NCBI GenBank assembly: GCA_964036295.1 | Contig: OZ038470.1 | Coordinates: forward strand, 7,041,578-7,105,577 | Reading direction: 5' to 3' | Length of the DNA: 64,000 bases | Origin: Plumapathes pennacea | Taxonomy: Eukaryota; Cnidaria; Anthozoa; Antipatharia; Myriopathidae | In this document: one piece after another, positions 11,601 to 22,921 of the stretch | How positions within the stretch are numbered: the stretch's first letter is position 1 | How the letters are laid out: each line of letters starts with the position of its first letter | Position numbers and translations under genes: made by a program | Notes under the pieces: model-generated | Databases searched by the model: none | Told to the model about the DNA's origin: nothing | What the model saw: only the letters and a program-made list of their open reading frames with translations

Positions 11601-14600
11601 TTCAAATATGGATTAAAAAGCTTGTTTTAGCTGAAAACGTATCAAGGAAATCGTTGCAGGACAAAACCTTCACATTTTCAGGCTTATAAATGACAAGAAA
11701 GTTTACACCTAATCCAAGATTAGCCTAATCGTGCTTTGAAAAACCGGGCCCTGGGCCCTGGGAAAACAGGCTCCACGCAAGTGCAAGCACAAGGATCAAA
11801 ATATTTTGATGCTTGTGCACTTTTGCCGAGTCCGTTTTCACTGAAAAAGGCCCTTGTGTTTGCGGTTGTACTTGCGTCACTCGTAAAAACCAGGCTATAC
11901 TGGATCAACATTTCTTTATTCGTGTAGTAACGTTGTAACACTGTCTTCCTGCAGGCCTGGTAACGCTGGTGCTACGGCCACTGGACGTGGTGTGCTTTCT
12001 CTGTCAGGACTCAGCCATGGAGTTGTGCGGGTAGACAAGGAGGGCTCCCTCACTTCACTCACGCTGCAGGACTGTGGGACAGTATTACCAGGAAGTGAGG
12101 CTCATTCCTTCATGTTCTATGGCCATAAAGGGGAGAGGGTGGGGGAGATAAATGTTTCGGTTCACGAGGACAACGGAATGTTTATCGACTTCAGGGAAGG
12201 CCTGGCAAAACGAGGACTGCACATTAGTGGCGGAAACATTGCTAGCGTGCATGTTTCCCAAATGTTGCCACGTTTTGCCATGCGCAAAGCATTTGTTGCG
12301 AACACAAAATTTGTGTCTGGGACTCGAAAATTGCTTCTGGAAATCCTCAGAAACATTTGCTGTGTCCATGCAGAGTGCAACGATATGTTGCTGCACGTTT
12401 TGCCACCCTTCTTTGATGAAGCAAGCAATTTGCGGTAGCTTCAACAAATCCAGTGGCATGTACAGTGAAATGCTAGTACTTCCCGGCGTGGAGATAAAAC
12501 GTACGATGAATCAACTGAAAGTCGATACGGGAAGCAAGTGTAGATCATCTTTCCTATTTCCTTTTTTTTTTTTTTTTTTTTTCAGTTAAGATTGCAGTGG
12601 TTAAAGCAGAGGGACCCCCTTATCTGTGTAAGAGTGATGAAGTCGGTGAGCTGTGTGTGAGCAGCTCAGCAACAGGAAGCACGTACTGGGGTCTGGCGGG
12701 GAAAACCAACCACACTTTCAAGGTAAGAGAGAGAGATATCCTCATACGCAGTGATAAAATACAGTAATACACGTCTAACCTATGCAGCTGCACTGTACAT
12801 GTGTTTAAATGTTCAGTGACAGTCTATTTTAATGCGTTTAGACCGATAATTAGAGGTGGCTCATTCGAAAAGCGTCCCTAAATATGCCGTTTTTCTTTTA
12901 GGTCCAACCCATGAGTGAAGACGGCGCTCCGTTTGACCCTTATGCCCACCAAACTGCTGAATATGTCAGGACGGGTCTTCTAGGTTTTTTGGGACCGGTA
13001 AGACTGCCGTAGTTCATCAGTGTAGTCACCAAATTAGTTAGTTAATCGAATGCAACAATCGAGTACCCAACTGAGGGTATACAATACCAAAACACTGGCC
13101 GGCCGCGGTAGAAAACATAATTTGGCTCTTGTGTCTGTTTTAGGGTGGGCTCGTGTTTGTGTGTGGAACTGTCGATGGATTGATTAAAGTGAGCGGCCGA
13201 AGACACAACTGTGATGACCTAAAGGCCACGATCCTCGCGGTTGATCCCATCAAGTTTGTTTATCGAGGAAGGTAAACCTGTTGCTTATCTTTTGTGGTTT
13301 GATAATGTAGACTCCATGATATTGTCCTTTCCCTCCTCCCGAAAAAGTACAAGAAATTACATTATTCAGGGCGGAGGGGCTGCGGGACATTCGCTGTCAA
13401 GTCGTTAAATCATTTTATTCTTCGCAGAATCGCGATATTCTCAATGAATGTGTTGAAGGATGAGAGAATTGTGGTTGTTGCCGAGCAGAGACCGAACTGT
13501 TCTGAAGAAGAGGTGAGTTTTCTTACCGTTTGCACAAACCTTGCCACACAGGTATCGAAAACAGTGCCGGCCAAGACCAAGTGACTCTGCTTGTGTTTTG
13601 CTTTGTAGAGTTTCCAGTGGATGAGTCACGTGTTACCAGCTGTGGACAGCATTCATGGTGTAAGTTAGTTACGTCATCCTCAGTTCACGTGACCACAAAA
13701 GAATTTCTTCACCTTATATCTTCCTCTGCCTAACCCAGGTAGTAAGAAGTAGTCTGGGCTAGTGTTTTGTCGTGTATGGTGTGGGTGGGGATGGTAATTG
13801 ACAGGTCTCTAAATCCTGCCCAAAGTCGCTTTGTAACGGTCGATAGTTCGCTCTTTTTGCAGGTTGGAATTTATTGCCTGTGCTTAGTCTCTCCGGGAGG
13901 CCTCCCAAAGGTAAAGTGTTCTGATTTTTGCACGTGGTAACCATTACCAGAGATAAAAACGAGAACACAAAGAACGACAGCGGCAAATAGAAATGTAAAA
14001 ATATACATCCAAAGCTGACGAAAAACCGTAATAAATCAATAGCGAAATGAGTAAGTAGCACTTTTAGGTAAAAGAAACTAATATTCTCCTCAAGTGGGTC
14101 GGATGGAAAAGGATTGCTGATTCACCTTTCGAATTCGGGGCCCATAAAAATGGCGGGTCAAGGTTTTCGGCGCGCAAAGGACCGTGGTACCGGTACGTGA
14201 ACTTAGAGAAACGCTGCTTACCTTGCAGACAAGCTCAGGCGCTGTGCACATCCACGAAACGAAGCAGACATTTCTGGATGGTTCGCTGCATCCCGCTAAC
14301 ATCCTCATGTGTCCCCACTCATGTGTCACGAACCTCCCGCAACCGCGCCAGAAACACCCGGAGCCTGGGCCGGCCGCGACCATGGTAGGAAGCATAGTCA
14401 TGGGGTCGAGGATCAGTGGCGCTGCGGGCCGAGAAATCGCCGACATCGCCGAGGACACCGACATGGCTAGGAAGGTACGCGATATCATAGTGATGTTCAT
14501 CTGTGCTCAGACTTCGGATGGTGGAAACGATGTTCGCTTGAAACGTCTTCACGGCCCTTGACTTACTTATCACACGCAGATCACAAACTAAGTAGTTCTT

Positions 14601-17600
14601 ACAGGGAAAAGTATAGATTACCATTCTATCAGCTTCATGATCTGCAGATTACATCTCGAAGGCAAAAAATGAGCAATGATTAAAACGTGTTCCTTCTGTT
14701 TGCCGCATGCGCAGTACCAGTTCTTGGCTGAAATTCTAAAGTGGCGTGCCCAGGCTACCTCGGATCACGTACTCTTCACTCTGTTAAACTCCAAGGTACG
14801 AATCACAGATGAGCTTCCTTTATCTATCATCTTGCTTTTTTTGTTGTTGTTGTTCTTTTATTTCTGTGTTGCCTTGTTCCAGTGTTCCAGTGTCCTATGT
14901 TCTGCTTTATTTGCAGGGTGCTGTTGGTTCAACACTCATTTTCCTTTATTTCTGTGTTGCCTTGTTCCAAGTGTCCTATGTTCCGCTTTGTTTGCAGGGT
15001 GCTGTTGGTTCAACACTCACTACATTACAGCTTCACAAGCGAGCAGAGCGAGTGGCGCAGCTGGTGATGGGAACAGGCAAACTGTCATCTGGCGACAACG
15101 TCGCCCTCCTCTTTTCACCTGGAATCGATTTTATTGTAGCAGTGTATGGGTGCCTATACGCAGGTAAGTCATCAAGCGCTTCACGCTTTGAGAAAAATGT
15201 CAGTGGACACGCACTTGGCGATACATCGTACATATCAACTGGTTTGACCAGTTTGACTTGTTTTCTGTCTCTTGTCTCTCCCCAGGTCTAATCCCAGTCC
15301 CCGTGCGTCCTCCGCACTCCAACAACATCTCGTCCAGTCTCCCGACGGTCAAGATGGTGGTGGACATCAGCAAATCCCGCGCACTCCTCACAACGCACAA
15401 CGTCGCTAAACTGTTCAAGACCAAGGAAGCCGGCTCGGTAGTCGACAGCAAATCCTGGCCGGTCGTGATCGAAGTTGACGACGCTCCGAAAAAGAAATTG
15501 AGTAACCCATACCGCGCACCCACACCGGAAATGATCGCTTATATTGACTTCAGTGTGTCTACCACGGGGTCCCTCTCGGGAGTGAAGGTACCGTTAACGT
15601 CTTCTCTTCTGCTGTTTGAGCAACTCGTAAGGAGAACCCGACTGATAAGCTTGGTATTTTCCTCTTTTGTTTTGCTCTTGTGAATCACAGATGTCACACG
15701 CGGCCGTTACGGCGCTGTGCCGCTCCATGAAGCTCGCGTGTGAACTCTATCCGTCACGTGACATCGCCATTTGCCTGGACCCGTACTGCGGACTGGGTTT
15801 TCTTCTCTGGTGTTTAGCGGGGTAAGCATGTCTCTCCTGGATAACACCTGACCATCTTTGTATTCTTCTTGTCTTTCCATTGTTCGCTCTTGTCATCACA
15901 CCATATTTTTGTTGTTTTCCAGTGTTTACTCTGGTCATCACATCATATTTTTGTGGTTGTTTTGTTGTAGTGTGTACTTTGGTTATCACACCTTTCTGTT
16001 GTTGTCTTTTCATTGTTTACTCTGGTCACCACGCCTTGCTATTGTTGTTTCCAGTGTTTACTCTGGTCATCACACCATCTTTTCGTGGTTGTTTTGTTGT
16101 AGTGTGTATTCTGGTTATCAAACCATATTTTTGTTGTTTCCAGTGTTTACTCTGGTCATCACACCATCTTTTCGTGGTTGTTTTTGTAGTATGTACTCTG
16201 GTTATCAAACCACATTTTTGTTGTTTTCCAGTGTTTACTCTGGTCACCACACCATCTTGATTCCGCCTGGGGACCTGGAATCGAACCCTGCGCTCTGGTT
16301 GGCAGCGGTATCTCAACACAAAGGTCAGGCGTAAACCCTGCATTTATTACTAATGTTCGTACAGACTTTAAACTGTAGCTGCTGTGCTGATAGGATTGTC
16401 CTTTCTCTTCAGTTCGGGACACGTTCTGTTCTTATCCTGTCATGGATCTCTGTACTAAGGGGCTGGGACAGGCCATCCCGACTCTGAAGGTGAGCAGTGC
16501 CAATGTATTGTGATCCACCTCGATTTTCTCCTTCAGTTTCTCACCAGAAACATATAATACAGTGGGGAGAACTTGGCTTTTGATACCTTGCTAAGATAAA
16601 AGCTGATTAAAGTATCACTAATTCTCACTGCATTATTGAACATGTGTCTTCACCTGCAGGCCAAAGGCGTGAACCTGGCTTGTGTACGCAACTGTGTCGT
16701 GGTGGCTGAAGAGCGGCCCAGAATAACCCTGACCACGGCGTTCTCTACTCTGTTCTCTGGACTTGGTTTGTCTTCACGAGCGGTCAGCACTTCCTTTGGC
16801 TGCAGAGTCAACGTCGCCATTTGTACACAGGTCGGTCACGAGCGAGCAAAACAACTACATACGGGCCGTGTGACTCGTGTGCACGCATGCGTGCTTTTGT
16901 ATACGTTGTGTATGACTCATGTAATGATTTATATGTAGTGACTGGTAGACTTTGGGTTAGTCTGGGAAAAGGTGTACATGAAATCAGTTTCTTTTCTGAA
17001 AAGTGGTTATGGTAGTATTGAGACATTTTTCTCTAAAATAGTATTCAGCTATGAACGTTTTCTTACTGTTTCTCTCCTTTGGCTGCTAGGGTGCATCGAC
17101 TCCTGAAGCGTCAAGCGTCTTCGTAGATACGCGAGCTCTCAGAAACGACAGGTAGGAACTTCACACCAGTCCAGCTCCGTCTTGTCTGTTCGCGCATCGC
17201 GCACCACGCTTGACTCCAGGAAGGATATTGCATTGTGGGGGTTTCTTTTCTCATCGTTCTTGTTTATCATATTCCTTTGCAGAGTTACTCTTGTTGAACG
17301 CGGGAGCCCGAACAGTCTGTGTCTTCTTGAATCAGGAAAGGCAAGTGCTGAACTGTTTTGTACTAAAAGCTATTCTGTGACGTTAATGTCGCGTGTTCAG
17401 AAACCGTGCGCAACAAGCCTCGCTTACGTGCATTATGCCCAAGTCCAGACCTGCATCTGTATAACAACTGTTTCTACTTCATACGTTCCTCCGTTTTTTG
17501 GCCGATCTTTCTAAGTGGTCCTTGTGTTTCTTTAGATCCTTCCAGGCGTCAAGATTGTGATTGCCAATCCAGAAACGAAAGGAATGTGTGCCGACTCCCA

Positions 17601-18816
17601 CTTGGGCGAGGTAAGTGAACCCACAACGGCTCTTTGCACAAACTCCATCGACTTGCGCAGTTTACAAGGGTTTTGACAAATTCAATCTGTTTCTCGCTCT
17701 AAGATTTGGGTGGCAAGTCCGCACAATGGCAGCGGTTATTTTGTGAGCAACGATGAAGATGAACTGAAAGAGGAGCGGTTCAGAGCGAGAATGGCCACAG
17801 GCGATCTGACCACTACCTACGCGCGTACTGGTTTCCTTGGATTTATCAAGAGGACCGACTTTACTCAGACAGACGGCGGTAGGCGACACCTTGCCAATAG
17901 GCACTAAACTGATAATCTCGACAGTGTTTAACCTTTCACTCTCAAGCTCAAACTACAGATTCTCCCAATATTTTAAAAAGAAAATGTACGAGTAACATAG
18001 TGAGAATTGATAGTTTAGTCAACTTTCATCTGACTAGCAACAGGTATCAAAAGCCAAGTTCTCCTTACTCTATGATATATTTCTGGTGGGAAACTAAGGA
18101 GAAAGGTGAAGCTGGTCACTCTTGGGAGTGAAAGGGTTAAACCCTTCCATGATACTGAACACGCGATATCTGGACACGTTTGGCTGATTTCTAAAAAGAG
18201 AAAAAATCAAAATTTTTGCCAGCATAAGATCCTTAATAACACGAAGTGTCTCTTCGTGTGTAATTTTCTGTCGTTCACTTGTTGGCTTGCTGACTCACCC
18301 AAACTTAATGTTGTATTTTCAGCTCGTCACGATGCCATGTTTGTGGTCGGCTCACTTGAAGAAACCCTCATGCTACGCGGTATGCGGTATCATCCCATCG
18401 ACATAGAACACTCCGTCATCCGATGCCACAGATCCATTTGTGAATGGTAAGAATACGATCAAGCTCACCAGACAGATGAGATGTCCTTGCACATTTGTTC
18501 AAATGAAACTTTGAGGTATTTTTGTACTTTCAAACAAAATTTGAGCCCGCTGTTCTCTTGCAGTGCCGTCTTCACGTGGACCAACTTGCTCGTCGTCGTG
18601 GTGGAACTGGATGCGGATGAAAAAGAGGCTCTGGACGTGGTGCCGCTTGTGACGTCATCGGTCTTAGAAGACCATCAGTTAATCGTGGGGGTGGTGGTAG
18701 TGGTCGATCCCGGCGTCGTTCCCATCAGCTCCCGCGGAGAGAAACAAAGAACGCATTTACGGGACGGGTTTCTGGGGGATCAGCTGGATCCCATTTACGT
18801 CGCGTACAACATGTAG
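5112..18816 (+). CDS. DIP2: Disco-interacting protein 2 homolog, 39 exons
   Basis: Complete gene, 1,519 codons; human paralogs have about 1,570. Exons: 5112-5190, 6322-6387, 6656-6709, 6900-7040, 7182-7460, 7970-8022, 8405-8465, 8656-8729, 8923-9046, 9173-9267, 9544-9654, 9732-9855, 9954-10057, 10174-10276, 10576-10640, 10828-10921, 11160-11279, 11368-11482, 11955-12094, 12586-12722, 12902-12997, 13144-13271, 13428-13512, 13609-13659, 13863-13910, 14229-14474, 14715-14795, 14998-15163, 15286-15587, 15691-15821, 16232-16323, 16413-16489, 16660-16830, 17090-17151, 17283-17340, 17536-17610, 17704-17878, 18323-18446, 18564-18816. Phase is unbroken throughout. Residues 1 to about 120 resemble the DMAP1-binding domain (EGDITQKGYDKKR). 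Two adenylate-forming (AMP-binding, FAAL-like) modules follow, about 270-850 and 930-1500. Landmarks include VTNLPQPRQKHP, DFSVSTTGSLSGVK, LDPYCGLGF and the conserved end DQLDPIYVAYNM. DIP2 proteins act in lipid homeostasis and axon patterning. Intron 35 uses a GC donor at 17341; introns 27 and 30 hold duplicated acceptors. Confidence 0.96.
7711..7845. repeat. Long palindrome in DIP2 intron 5
   Basis: A near-perfect foldback of about 135 bp begins ATTACACGGCGGC and ends GCCGCCGTGTAAT. The arms meet at a CACGAAGCGCTCG-type loop near 7775. It is non-coding. A related-looking palindrome with a similar loop lies at 61730-61877. Confidence 0.75.
8608..8640. repeat. Poly-T tract, DIP2 intron 7
   Basis: An uninterrupted run of about 32 T lies upstream of the acceptor of exon 8 (8655). 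It may add to the polypyrimidine tract, or be the reverse-oriented A tail of a retroposed fragment. Confidence 0.7.
10690..10825 (+). repeat. 31-bp minisatellite abutting exon 16 acceptor
   Basis: Four copies of a 30-31-bp unit (core ATTGGTCAGTTGACA) start near 10698, 10728, 10759 and 10790. The array ends at the polypyrimidine tract of the exon 16 acceptor (10827). No exon sequence is included in the copies. Confidence 0.8.
11511..11751. repeat. MITE in DIP2 intron 18
   Basis: Inverted ends GGGCCCGGTTTTTCGAAAG and its near complement CTTTGAAAAACCGGGCCC bound 241 bp. Both ends continue with GATTAAGCTAATCC-like sequence. The same family occurs at 47736-48141 with the same subterminal GATTAAGCTAA. 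Confidence 0.75.
11775..11877. repeat. Short foldback element, DIP2 intron 18
   Basis: The arms ACGCAAGTGCAAGCACAAGG (11775) and the approximate complement ending ACTTGCGT (11877) form a 103-bp imperfect hairpin, just downstream of the preceding MITE and in the same intron. Confidence 0.55.
12130..12450. repeat. Probable inserted repeat, DIP2 intron 19
   Basis: The sequence is rich in internal inverted copies of GGCAAAACG / CGTTTTGCC and of AAACATTTGTTGC-like words. The accidental open frames here run on both strands and have no family resemblance, so I read it as a transposon-derived insert in the intron. Confidence 0.35.
14853..15019 (+). repeat. 81-bp tandem copy of exon 28 acceptor
   Basis: The intron end and the first 22 nt of exon 28 are duplicated. 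The upstream acceptor AG is at 14915-14916 and the real one at 14996-14997, exactly 81 bp apart. Both are followed by GGTGCTGTTGGTTCAACACT. The 81-bp interval has no stop in the DIP2 frame, so the upstream acceptor would add 27 residues. Confidence 0.9.
15880..16255 (+). repeat. Array of exon 31 start copies in intron 30
   Basis: Copies of the first roughly 24 nt of exon 31 (TGTTTACTCTGGTCACCACA) start near 15880, 15923, 15971, 16014, 16055, 16103, 16144, 16190 and 16232 (the real exon). Six upstream copies are directly preceded by AG; those at 15880 and 16014 are preceded by AT. Two unit types alternate (CTGGTCATCACACC and TTGGTTATCAAACC forms). No stop interrupts the exon 31 frame from 15858 through the exon. 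Confidence 0.9.
16500..16632 (+). repeat. Dispersed SINE/MITE-like repeat, plus copy
   Basis: This is a copy of a family of about 200 bp with ordered words TTTTCTCCTTCA, TTTCTCACCAGAAA, GGAGAACTTGG, AGCTGATTAAA and ATTCTCACT. Other copies are at 17925, 59370, 61010, 61375/61894 and 62408. It lies in a DIP2 intron. Confidence 0.7.
17925..18140 (-). repeat. Dispersed SINE/MITE-like repeat, minus copy
   Basis: Same family as 16500-16632 but inverted: it opens with AACCTTTCACTC and closes with GGGAGTGAAAGGGTTAA, giving short inverted ends. It fills most of the DIP2 intron before exon 38. Confidence 0.75.
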
Positions 18817-20007
18817 ACTGCAATGCAACCTGATCTTCAGGTGCAGGAATTAAGTTTGACTTCGAGAGAGGCGACCGTAAATTCCGGTTGTCAACCCGTA
18901 ACGGCCATTATTGTGTGACGCAGGACTTCACCTCTTTTACACCGAGCTCTGGTAATAGTGTGCTTAACACTTCCTTACCTGTCGATAGTTAACTGAACTG
19001 GTTTGAGGGAGGTTACAATTTCAAGACGCGGTTTGCTCTATGATGCCCGGTATGCATCTAACTTGTGTTAGTGCGTTCTACACGCAGTTAGAATGGTAGG
19101 TGGGATTGCTGTTAGTTAGGCACAAGATACAAGAGAAGCAATTGTATAATTTATCTGAAAGTTTAGCACATCAAAACTCGCACTGAGGGCCATCCTGTCT
19201 CGTGGTCGAGTTACTTTGCTCGAACCCTCGAGTTAGGAGTTTTTACAGTTTACACTGGAGAACGGCAATTTGTACCCTGCGAGCAGAACCTCCAAAACTG
19301 GAGGAGAGTAAAGGAGGGCAGGCAAATTGATGCAAGATCGTCTAATTTATTTGTCACATATTTTACTGACGATAGCTAGACACTCGCCCATGTAGTTAGT
19401 CTTGTACTGTGCAGTGCGCGGTTATTTCGCTCGATTGTCTGTAAAAACTTGTCATACGTCCTTTTTTGTTGGTACTACGGTAGCCTTTGTTAGGACAATA
19501 GGTATAAATCTGCCCAACATTACACTATGACCCAACCTTTGTTTAAAATTGTGCCCAAACTGAAATAACAGAACTCAAATTAAAGTTTCATAGTAAATGA
19601 GTACACAAGAAACCTTAGACCTAGAAGCATAGGACTATCTCCAAAGAATGGAGTTGTTTCGTCTAGAGTAGCTTATAGAATTATCAGCATCACGTTTGTG
19701 GAGCCCTAAGCTTAAGCAGAAACTCTTTTGCGGGTACGCATATTCTGCTCGATGACTTCTTCTGAGTTAGGAACTATACATAAAACAAAATAGAAAATCG
19801 GAAGTTTATTTTTCGTAATGTCAGTGTTTTTCGTTAGTTTAGTTGACTTCCTAGTAAGTATAAAATATCTGGTGTTGTGTCGGAATGCCGTACAGTAGAT
19901 TGCTATATTTTTTTGTGTAAATAAACAATGCCCAGGTCAAACATTGAGTGCTCGGTACAGCTCTGTCAAACACGAAACCCCGCTCTTTATGTCCAACATA
20001 ATACGCT
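18817..20007. other. DIP2 3' UTR and flank
   Basis: No gene frame is visible after the DIP2 stop. The likely 3' UTR extends to the AATAAA at 19920-19925. Short open frames here have no family resemblance. Confidence 0.5.
19920..19925 (+). terminator. Candidate poly(A) signal for DIP2
   Basis: AATAAA about 1.1 kb after the DIP2 stop, followed by a T-rich and GT-containing stretch. An earlier ATTAAA-like word near 19578 is an alternative. Confidence 0.4.
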
Positions 20008-20229
20008 GAAGGTCGTGTCACAGGAGAAATTTTTCCTGCAATTTGTCTCGCAACGCTGATGTCAGGAAGTTGCAAAATACACTTTACACGTTGCAACGAA
20101 ACTACAAAACGTTGTGAAAAGTAGACTGTTCAGCGTTTTTGCTCTGCAGTTACGAAGAGGGTGTCTCACGCTCAATTTTTCTGGTCTCGTAAGTTACGTT
20201 ACAAGAAAATTGCCTCGTGTGACGTAACC
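20008..20229. repeat. MITE, GTCACA-ended family
   Basis: The ends read GTGTCACAGGAGAAATTTT at the left and AATTGCCTCGTGTGACG at the right, which are inverted and related. The interior has GTTGCAA and TTGTCTCGCAAC words. A second copy with the same ends and interior lies at 46387-46563 in SLC35F5. Confidence 0.55.
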
Positions 20230-20461
20230 TATACACACCGATAAACACGAACGCGCACAGATGAATCGACAAACACGCGCACACGAATAGACAAATGCGC
20301 CCATGACACGGACAAGCATAACAGAAAAACACGCGCGCACTCGAATAGACAAATGCGTGCATGACACGAATAGACAAACACGAATGTACAAACGCGCTGA
20401 GTAACATGAAGGCACACACGCCACACATTCAAATAGGCACTCGCACACTCCAATAGACACG

Positions 20462-20493
<32 letters not shown>

Positions 20494-20525
20494 CATAGAC
20501 AAACACCCGCACACACGAATAATGG
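20230..20525. repeat. Degenerate CA-rich minisatellite
   Basis: Diverged tandem units of CACGAATAGACAAA with CGCGCA linkers, including a pure CA run at 20461-20486. The apparent Cys/Val-rich frames on the minus strand come from this repeat. Confidence 0.8.
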
Positions 20526-20661
20526 ACAAGCGCGAATACTCGATACATTTGCTATACGCTTCACAGGTGGACTCGGGCCTGAACTGGCGTTACAGTACGA
20601 TCGATGAGAATCAATACAACATTTTAATAATTAAAGTCAAGCGACGCGACAATTCTCGTCT

Positions 20662-20982
20662 CTAAGTCGCATGCTGTGTTGCTTGGTTGTGGTTCTGTAT
20701 TACAAGCAAAGTATAATTCTGCTCTGGTGCGATCATGATCTCGTGTTTCTTGGTGCGTATTCTCAGGAACTTGAGGCTGTTTAGCGGATCCAGGTCTCTG
20801 ATAGAATTCTGAGCCATAGCGGTCAGCTGTTGATAATAAGACGCATACAGTTGTGTTGTGGCGTTATCCAAAGTGCTGCGGATCGCAAGGCCTTCTGGGT
20901 TCAACACGAGCAGACCCAACACGCCTGCGTGCGAGTTGATACGTTTCAAAATCTCTTCCACTTCTTCTCCAGGTATTGCCAT
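20662..20982 (-). CDS. DYNLRB: Dynein light chain roadblock-type
   Basis: A 106-codon roadblock/LC7 protein. It matches the DYNLRB fold: [19 protein letters not shown], the [10 protein letters not shown] loop (31-40), [20 protein letters not shown] (60-79) and the final strand [16 protein letters not shown]. The family homodimerises and binds dynein intermediate chain as a cargo-side light chain of cytoplasmic dynein. I chose the ATG at 20982 because the frame upstream (FKPKIR) lies just after a plausible acceptor (CTTGTAG) and is not part of the family. A 5' exon upstream of about 21015 is therefore likely, either non-coding or adding a few residues. The C-terminal tail ([10 protein letters not shown]) is slightly longer than in vertebrates. 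Paralog number is not assignable. Confidence 0.9.
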   Translation of the reverse strand: MAIPGEEVEEILKRINSHAGVLGLLVLNPEGLAIRSTLDNATTQLYASYYQQLTAMAQNSIRDLDPLNSLKFLRIRTKKHEIMIAPEQNYTLLVIQNHNQATQHAT

Positions 20983-22834
20983 TCTTATTTTTGGTTTAAA
21001 ACCTACAAGCAGCAAGGTTTGTAATCAACAGAAGGCGGGGCAGAAGGCGATCGTTTGTTTCATAAAGGAATGAGGAAATTGAAGAAACATTTCATTCGGA
21101 GTTCTGTTTTTATTCCGGAAATAGTTGCGGTACTGATTTGAAAACAATTAAAATGCTAATGGTTGGTATGGCAACGATGTGAGCTAGCTAGTACATACTT
21201 TGTATTTGATAACGCAGGTTAAAATGAATCGGCAAGACGTAAGTCCTGATGTGGACTGGATTAATCAGATTTTTTAAGAACAGTTTGTGTTAACATTGGG
21301 AACCCTGGACGTCTTTTTAAAGAAACCTCGAAACAAGTGACCTGAAGCGAAATGAAACAAATGTGACTCGATCAGTCATGCTCTGTGACCTCCGTGTGAA
21401 AATTGTCTGCGTTTCAATGTCCCTTGAGCCGTGATCTTACATTTGTCAGATATCCAAGGCTTAGTATTGAATGTGATTGTTAGTCGAATCATGCTTTGTA
21501 CGTTTGCCTCCGTCATTTTTGCCAAACAGGCTACTACGGAGTATTTTGATAGATGTAGATACAAGTAAAATACCATCACAGTCGCACACCACGAATCACA
21601 TGACAAGGATATGACAACGGATGTTTCTGCCGTTAGATCTCACCTTAGCTTTTCGTCTTCTAGAGCAAATGATCACACCCACCATTCGCTCCACTGCGAT
21701 ATTCCTTCGACGACACGACGTTCGCGGTCAATAAAAAAATGCTGCATACAGATATGGATCGTATTTCTATTGTCAGAAACTGTCAAGTAGTCGAAACAAG
21801 TTTCGATTACCCACTGGGTTTGGCTTTTAAACAATGGCTTGATCGACTTGAATGACAGGTGTGCAGATTAAGTAATTTGCAATGTTTTATTTAGTTACGT
21901 TGAAGTGTTGAGACAAGGTCTGCCTCGTCCCAGTCGCTCCTCGTCGATCACAGGGCGCGCGAGGAAAGATGGTGCGCGCGAGGAGCAGGGCGCGTGAGGA
22001 ACCCTCACTCGCGCTTCGCACTCGTGCCCAGCTTTCTCGCGTCGCGTGTCAAGTTTCTCGCGTCGAATCGCGCCTCAAGAATTAACCGGAGAAGGAGAGA
22101 CTAGAGGCACAGACGAGGTCGTAGTGATTATTTGTGGGTGGCCTGCAAGCCTTTCTCGGGGGAGGAGTTGCTCTCTATCGATTTCCATTCCGCGAATACA
22201 AAACTTAGCGTCTCTTATGTGGAGCGAACCGTTGAAATATCGGCCTGCCGTAAACTACTAGAAATACGATAATCGCAGATATCCCCTCGCTCAGTACTGG
22301 GTTTTCGGAAAGTGGGATTCTTGTTTATTTTTGGTTCGGAGATTATTTAAATTTTTTTTTGCAAACCACGGCTGTGTAGCGACGTCACCAGTCGGCCGCT
22401 AAAAAAAATCTTTGTCGTACGACAGTCTGGTTTAGTTCAGACAACGTGCACAGTCTGCAATTTTCGTAGACACTAAACTGAACTTCAAAATTCGCTGAGA
22501 CAACATTTACACGCAACTACAGAATACTCCCGACGCTTGAAAGCCAAGCAAAGTCGATCTTGGACACCGAAATTTTTATGAATTTCAAGAAAAGCGACGA
22601 TTTCTCCAGCTTTATCCTAACCACATACGTGTATGTTTTTTTTATTTTTTACTTTATAAGTTTAATACGCTTCTTCGAGTGCGACAAAATTTAGAGCCGT
22701 CAAAGCGAGTCGCTTGTTTACACGCTTTTGAAGTCCCGGGACCGTGTGAATTTTGGCAGGGATTCAATTTTGAACACAACAACTTTTCAAACTGCGTTTG
22801 ACGATTTTAAAATCTTTGACAGAAAAAAGAAATC

Positions 22835-22921
22835 AAGTCACTAACTAATACAAGGTCCGATTGTATTGAGCGAGCAAACCCGGTCACTAAATAATACAAG
22901 GTCCGATTGTGTTGAGCGAGT
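22835..22921 (+). repeat. Two-copy tandem repeat
   Basis: Two adjacent copies of a unit with ATAATACAAGGTCCGATTGT and TTGAGCGAG. The copies differ at a few positions. Confidence 0.75.

Noticed and set aside
12085-12589. Overlapping frames of 88-148 codons on both strands in DIP2 intron 19
   Set aside because: No splice link or family match; the segment has internal inverted repeats and looks transposon-derived.
14676-15291. Long plus-strand frames that look like a membrane protein
   Set aside because: They are intron sequence read through the 81-bp tandem duplication of DIP2 exon 28; the hydrophobic stretches come from the pyrimidine tracts.
15880-16260. 126-codon hydrophobic frame, apparent separate gene
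   Set aside because: It is a second frame of the exon 31 start array in DIP2 intron 30 and ends inside exon 31.
20150-20564. Cys/Val-rich minus-strand frames of about 111 codons
   Set aside because: They are translations of the CA-rich minisatellite and have no family resemblance.
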